DNA of 50,336 nt from assembly GCF_016718685.1 (NCBI RefSeq), contig NZ_JADKCX010000053.1, positions 1-50,336 on the forward strand, written 5' to 3'. The DNA is from Haliscomenobacter sp. GTDB taxonomy: Bacteria > Bacteroidota > Bacteroidia > Chitinophagales > Saprospiraceae. The notes under the pieces are model-generated. The model saw only the letters and a list, made by a program, of their open reading frames with translations. It had not been told where the DNA came from and did not search any database. Both the position numbers and the translations under genes were made by a program. Positions 47,251 to 50,336 of the stretch are shown here, in pieces. Positions within the stretch are counted from its first letter, which is position 1, and each line of letters starts with the position of its first letter.

Positions 47251-47340
47251 AAATTTACGTTTCGGTAAAGATGCCCCATTGTCCAAATGGTTGTATGAAA
47301 TTTGTTTACCTGTTTTTATAATCTTTATCCTCAAAAACCA

Positions 47341-47871
47341 ATGCACATCACCAATACCCCCGAATACCAACTCAGCGTTCCACAACACCTTGCCATTTCC
47401 GAGCTGCTGCAAGAATGTTTCCCGCAATACCCCAGCGGACGCACCCATTTTCGCCAATTGCCCCAATTCCGCATTTTGGCTACGAATGATGAAGGCACGC
47501 TAATGGGGCACATCGCCGTAGAGCACCGCATGGTCAACAATGCCGGACAATTGCTGCGGGTTTTTGGTCTGGCGGATGTATGTGTAAGTTCGAACGATCG
47601 TGGTAAAGGGCTGGGAGCAAGCATGTTAGCTTATTTGATCGCCTTGGCCCAAAATACGGGTATCGATGCCCTACTTTTAATCGCCCACGAGCCTGAATTT
47701 TACCTGAAAAATGATTTTCTTGCAGTGGAGAATGACTGCAAATGGTTGTTCATACAAGGCGACCAAACCCTCGGCGTGTTGAACCGCAAGATCGGAGGAT
47801 TGATGGTGAAAATGCTGAATGGAGAAACCTGGCGTGCTGGACAACTCGATTTGTTGGGACATATATTTTGA
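47341..47871 (+). CDS. GNAT family N-acetyltransferase
   Basis: Cytoplasmic acetyltransferase of 176 residues, ATG at 47341. The GNAT fold is recognised from the strand FRILATNDEGTLMGHIAVEH, the beta4 strand GLADVCVSSNDRGKGLGASM carrying the acetyl-CoA pyrophosphate loop (Q/RxxGxG/A as DRGKGLGA), and the following helix LLAYLIALAQNTGID. The acceptor substrate is unknown; no toxin-antitoxin arrangement. It is divergent from the esterase gene (90-base gap) and followed by a dyad. Confidence 0.85.
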   Translation: MHITNTPEYQLSVPQHLAISELLQECFPQYPSGRTHFRQLPQFRILATNDEGTLMGHIAVEHRMVNNAGQLLRVFGLADVCVSSNDRGKGLGASMLAYLIALAQNTGIDALLLIAHEPEFYLKNDFLAVENDCKWLFIQGDQTLGVLNRKIGGLMVKMLNGETWRAGQLDLLGHIF

Positions 47872-47964
47872 TTGGTTGAGGAGGTTGAGAGTTGAGGCTG
47901 CGATGACGGTAAGACCAGGTTTCACCAAAAACTCTCCAAGCCTCAACTTCTCAACCTCCTCAAC
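47872..47964. terminator. Inverted repeat after GNAT gene
   Basis: Left arm 47872-47899 (TTGGTTGAGGAGGTTGAGAG plus GTTGAGGCT) and right arm 47939-47964 are complementary; the right side continues as CTCAACTTCTCAACCTC-type direct repeats to about 47992. The arms themselves consist of a repeated GTTGAG unit. Confidence 0.55.
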
Positions 47965-48010
47965 TTCTCAACCTCCCTCAACTCCTCTAACCAGATAAAC
48001 CTTTTTTAAC

Positions 48011-49396
48011 ATGAAAAATACACAAGCGTATATCCTGCAACACAAAAACCGATTTTTGGAAGAGTTGCTGGATATGTTGCGGATCCCGTCCGTTAGTGCG
48101 GATCCCGCTTACAAGGGCGATGTAGCCCGTACCGCAGAATTTGTAGCCGAAAAACTGCGCAGCGCCGGAGCCGATCTGGTCGAAGTATTCCCCACTGCCG
48201 GTCACCCGATTGTGTATGGCGAAAAAATGATCGACCCGTCCAAACCGACCGTTTTGGTGTACGGCCACTACGACGTGCAACCCGCCGATCCGCTCGAACT
48301 CTGGACTTCCGGCCCTTTTGAACCGGTGATCAAAAAAACCGAATTGCACCCTGATGGGGCCATCTACGCCCGCGGCTCTTGCGACGACAAAGGCCAGGTG
48401 TACATGCACATCAAAGCCTTCGAAGCCATGTTGGCTGCTGGCGAATTGCCTTGCAACGTCAAATTTATGATCGAAGGGGAAGAAGAAGTGGGTTCGGTCA
48501 ATCTGGGCAGCTTTTTGAAAGAGCACCGGCCACGCCTGGATTGTGACGTGATCCTGATTTCGGACACCTCGATCATCGACAATCAAACGCCCTCCATCAC
48601 GGTGGGCCTGCGCGGCTTGAGTTATGTAGAGGTAGAGGTAACTGCAGCCAACCGCGATTTACACTCCGGCGTTTACGGCGGCGCAGTAGCCAACCCGATC
48701 AACATCTTGAGCAAAATGATCGCGTCCATGCAGGACGAAAACAACCACATCACCATTCCCGGTTTTTATGACGACGTCCTGGTCGTCAGTTCCAGCGAGC
48801 GCAAGGCCATGAATGAGGCTCCGTTCAACGAAAAACACTACATGGATGACCTCGGCATCGCTTCCGTACACGGCGAAGCGGGCTACACTACTTTGGAGCG
48901 CACTTCGATTCGCCCAACACTGGATGTAAACGGCATCTGGGGTGGTTACATTGGTGATGGTGCCAAAACGGTATTGCCTTCCAAAGCTTTTGCCAAAATC
49001 AGCATGCGCCTGGTACCCAATCAGGATCCCGACCAAATTACCGATCTTTTTGCCCGCCATTTCAAAGCCATTGCTCCACCCTCTGTGCAAGTGGAAGTAC
49101 GCGCCCACCACGGCGGTTTGCCCGTCGTGACGCCTACCGACACGCCCGAATACCAGGCCGCAGCCAAGGCGATGGAACAGACCTTTGGCAAAGCACCCAT
49201 TCCCCAACGCGGCGGAGGTAGTATCCCCATTGTGGCCCTGTTTGAGTCCATTCTGGGGGTAAAATCGGTGTTGATGGGTTTTGGCCTGGATAGCGACAAC
49301 ATCCACTCGCCAAACGAGCATTATGGCTTGTTCAACTTTTACAAAGGCATTGAAACGATTCCGTATTTTTATCAGTATTATGCGGAATTGAAATAA
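48011..49396 (+). CDS. M20 family dipeptidase
   Basis: Cytoplasmic zinc dipeptidase, 461 residues, intact and without signal peptide. Motifs: VLVYGHYDVQPADP (His ligand, Asp), YARGSCDDKGQVYMHIKAFE (bridging Asp), MIEGEEEVGSVNLG (catalytic Glu and ligand), ILISDTS (Asp ligand), and the late His in DNIHSPNEHYGL. The lid domain includes NRDLHSGVYGGAVANPI. Homologous in fold with the secreted M20 at 20557-22098 (HYDGQPV against HYDVQPA), but cytoplasmic. It probably hydrolyses dipeptides that reach the cytoplasm. The next gene is another M20-clan member on the same strand. Confidence 0.95.
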   Translation: MKNTQAYILQHKNRFLEELLDMLRIPSVSADPAYKGDVARTAEFVAEKLRSAGADLVEVFPTAGHPIVYGEKMIDPSKPTVLVYGHYDVQPADPLELWTSGPFEPVIKKTELHPDGAIYARGSCDDKGQVYMHIKAFEAMLAAGELPCNVKFMIEGEEEVGSVNLGSFLKEHRPRLDCDVILISDTSIIDNQTPSITVGLRGLSYVEVEVTAANRDLHSGVYGGAVANPINILSKMIASMQDENNHITIPGFYDDVLVVSSSERKAMNEAPFNEKHYMDDLGIASVHGEAGYTTLERTSIRPTLDVNGIWGGYIGDGAKTVLPSKAFAKISMRLVPNQDPDQITDLFARHFKAIAPPSVQVEVRAHHGGLPVVTPTDTPEYQAAAKAMEQTFGKAPIPQRGGGSIPIVALFESILGVKSVLMGFGLDSDNIHSPNEHYGLFNFYKGIETIPYFYQYYAELK

Positions 49397-49408
49397 GCAT
49401 TCAAAATT

Positions 49409-49486
49409 CCTTAGGTGTCTCGGGTTTCTTAGGTGGTAAAAAGAATAAACCTGCGAAGCAGGGTAATTTTTCACCACCTAAGAAAC
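49409..49486. terminator. Inverted repeat with internal CCTGC-GAA-GCAGG hairpin
   Basis: Outer arms GTTTCTTAGGTGGT (49424-49437) and ACCACCTAAGAAAC (49473-49486) are perfect complements; the centre contains the hairpin CCTGC-GAA-GCAGG (49450-49462). It lies between two plus-strand genes and may terminate the dipeptidase transcript. Confidence 0.55.
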
Positions 49487-49551
49487 TAAAGAAACCTAAG
49501 AGACACTTTAGGGTTTCGGGATGATGTTTAATTTTTTCCAATCGGATTAGT

Positions 49552-50336
49552 ATGAAAAAAACACACCTTCTACTGTGGTGCTTACTGGGTCTCACCCACA
49601 TGCCGCTACAGGCTCAAACCGTGTACGAGCAAATCGACAAACAAGCCGATGCGGTCGAACCCAAAGTGATTGCCTGGCGTCGCGACCTGCACCAAAATCC
49701 CGAGCTCAGCAACCGGGAATTCAAAACTGCCGAAAAAGTTGCAGCACACCTGCGCAGCCTGGGGTTGGAAGTCCGCACTGGCGTAGCCAAAACAGGAGTA
49801 ATTGGTATTCTGCGCACCGGCAAACCCGGCCCCGTAGTCGGCCTGCGCGCCGACATGGACGCCCTGCCCGTAGTCGAGCGTGTCGATCTTCCCTTTGCCT
49901 CTAAAGTAAAAGGAGAGTACCGTGGTGGCGAAGTGGGCGTCATGCACGCCTGCGGCCACGATACCCACGTAGCCATGCTCATGGGTGCGGCAAATGTACT
50001 TACCGGAATCAAAAATCAGTTGGCGGGCACAATTGTATTTATCTTCCAACCTGCCGAAGAAGGGCCTCCTCCAGGTGAAGAAGGAGGTGCCAAACTGATG
50101 GTGGATGAAGGTTTGCTCAAAGACTTGAAAATCAACGTCATTTTCGGCCAGCACATCAGCGCAATGACCGAAGTGGGTCAAGTGACATTCAAACCCGGAG
50201 GGCAATTGGCCGCAGCGGATCGTTTTGTAATCAAAATCAAGGGCAAACAAACCCATGGCTCGCAGCCCTGGGCTGGTGTTGATCCAGTTACCGTTGCCGC
50301 TCAGGTGGTCTTGGGCATTCAAACCATCGTCAGCCG
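49552..50336 (+). CDS. Secreted M20D amidohydrolase (3' end outside window)
   Basis: First 261 residues of an N-acyl-amino-acid amidohydrolase of the HipO/AbgA (M20D) group; it runs off the window without a stop. Signal peptide MKKTHLLLWCLLGLTHMPLQ, then AWRRDLHQNPELSNREFKTA, the substrate-side VGLRADMDALPV, the metal centre GVMHACGHDTHVAMLMGAAN (Cys and His ligands) and FIFQPAEEGPPPGEEGGA (catalytic and ligand Glu). The IKIKGKQTHGSQPWAGVDPV segment opens the dimerisation lid. Family members hydrolyse N-acylated amino acids or indole-acetyl conjugates. Its signal peptide separates it from the cytoplasmic dipeptidase upstream. Confidence 0.9.
   Translation, partial: MKKTHLLLWCLLGLTHMPLQAQTVYEQIDKQADAVEPKVIAWRRDLHQNPELSNREFKTAEKVAAHLRSLGLEVRTGVAKTGVIGILRTGKPGPVVGLRADMDALPVVERVDLPFASKVKGEYRGGEVGVMHACGHDTHVAMLMGAANVLTGIKNQLAGTIVFIFQPAEEGPPPGEEGGAKLMVDEGLLKDLKINVIFGQHISAMTEVGQVTFKPGGQLAAADRFVIKIKGKQTHGSQPWAGVDPVTVAAQVVLGIQTIVS

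Noticed and set aside
47987..49477. Minus-strand frames of 199 and 272 codons opposite the M20 dipeptidase
   Set aside because: Shadow frames of a GC-rich-third-position gene with full M20 motifs on the plus strand.

Overview
The window reads as chromosomal DNA of a Bacteroidota bacterium, most likely a Saprospiraceae-type organism (Haliscomenobacter-like; inference only). The markers are a SusC/SusD pair, two giant surface proteins with type IX secretion system (T9SS) sorting domains (type A and type B), SprB repeats followed by a PorP/SprF gene, a PadR-coupled FtsX permease with a permease-prefix domain, a LytS/LytT pair, and -7/-33 elements of the Bacteroidota TTTG-N19-TAnnTTTG kind. I see no rRNA, tRNA, CRISPR array, prophage or intact transposon.

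Layout. 1-3013: PadR regulator overlapping an FtsX-type permease. 3110-4045 (-): lipoprotein with a beta-rich C-terminus. 4341-9072 (+): SusC/SusD uptake pair with no adjacent degradative enzyme. 9148-15738 (-): about 2,200-residue secreted protein with HYR/Ig-like repeats, a dockerin-like segment and a T9SS type A tail. 16335-18324 (+): groES-groEL behind a sigma-54-like promoter and ahead of a strong terminator. 18473-20551 (+): ankyrin protein, IS200-like transposase remnant, secreted putative NlpC/P60-like protein. 20557-36128 (-): long same-strand block: methyltransferase, Asn/Trp-rich secreted protein, papain-like protease, propeller/CARDB/caspase protein, about 2,000-residue SprB-repeat adhesin, PorP/SprF, M20 peptidase. 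36233-39938 (+): secreted subtilase, then LytS-type kinase and LytTR regulator. 40028-41723 (-): small membrane protein with an internal stop, VOC protein, WYL regulator. 41760-42990 (+): CotH lipoprotein. 43055-47250 (-): tight five-gene run (esterase, radical SAM/SPASM, WG-repeat lipoprotein, DUF2200, LRR protein). 47341-50336 (+): GNAT acetyltransferase, M20 dipeptidase and an M20D amidohydrolase cut by the window end.

Biologically the window is dominated by exported and surface proteins: T9SS cargo, a matching PorP/SprF protein, and three exported proteases of different clans (caspase, papain, subtilisin). The caspase, papain-like, SprB and PorP genes lie together on one strand and are the best candidate for a linked functional module, although this is inference.

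Two cautions apply. First, many genes are broken by single-base indels, often in homopolymer runs, and several are compensating pairs, while others (groEL, subtilase, M20, FtsX) are intact; assembly or sequencing error is the most economical explanation, so I give merged gene coordinates and list the breaks. Second, nearly every gap between convergent or same-strand genes carries a long inverted repeat; three of them share a conserved central core with unrelated or locally built arms.
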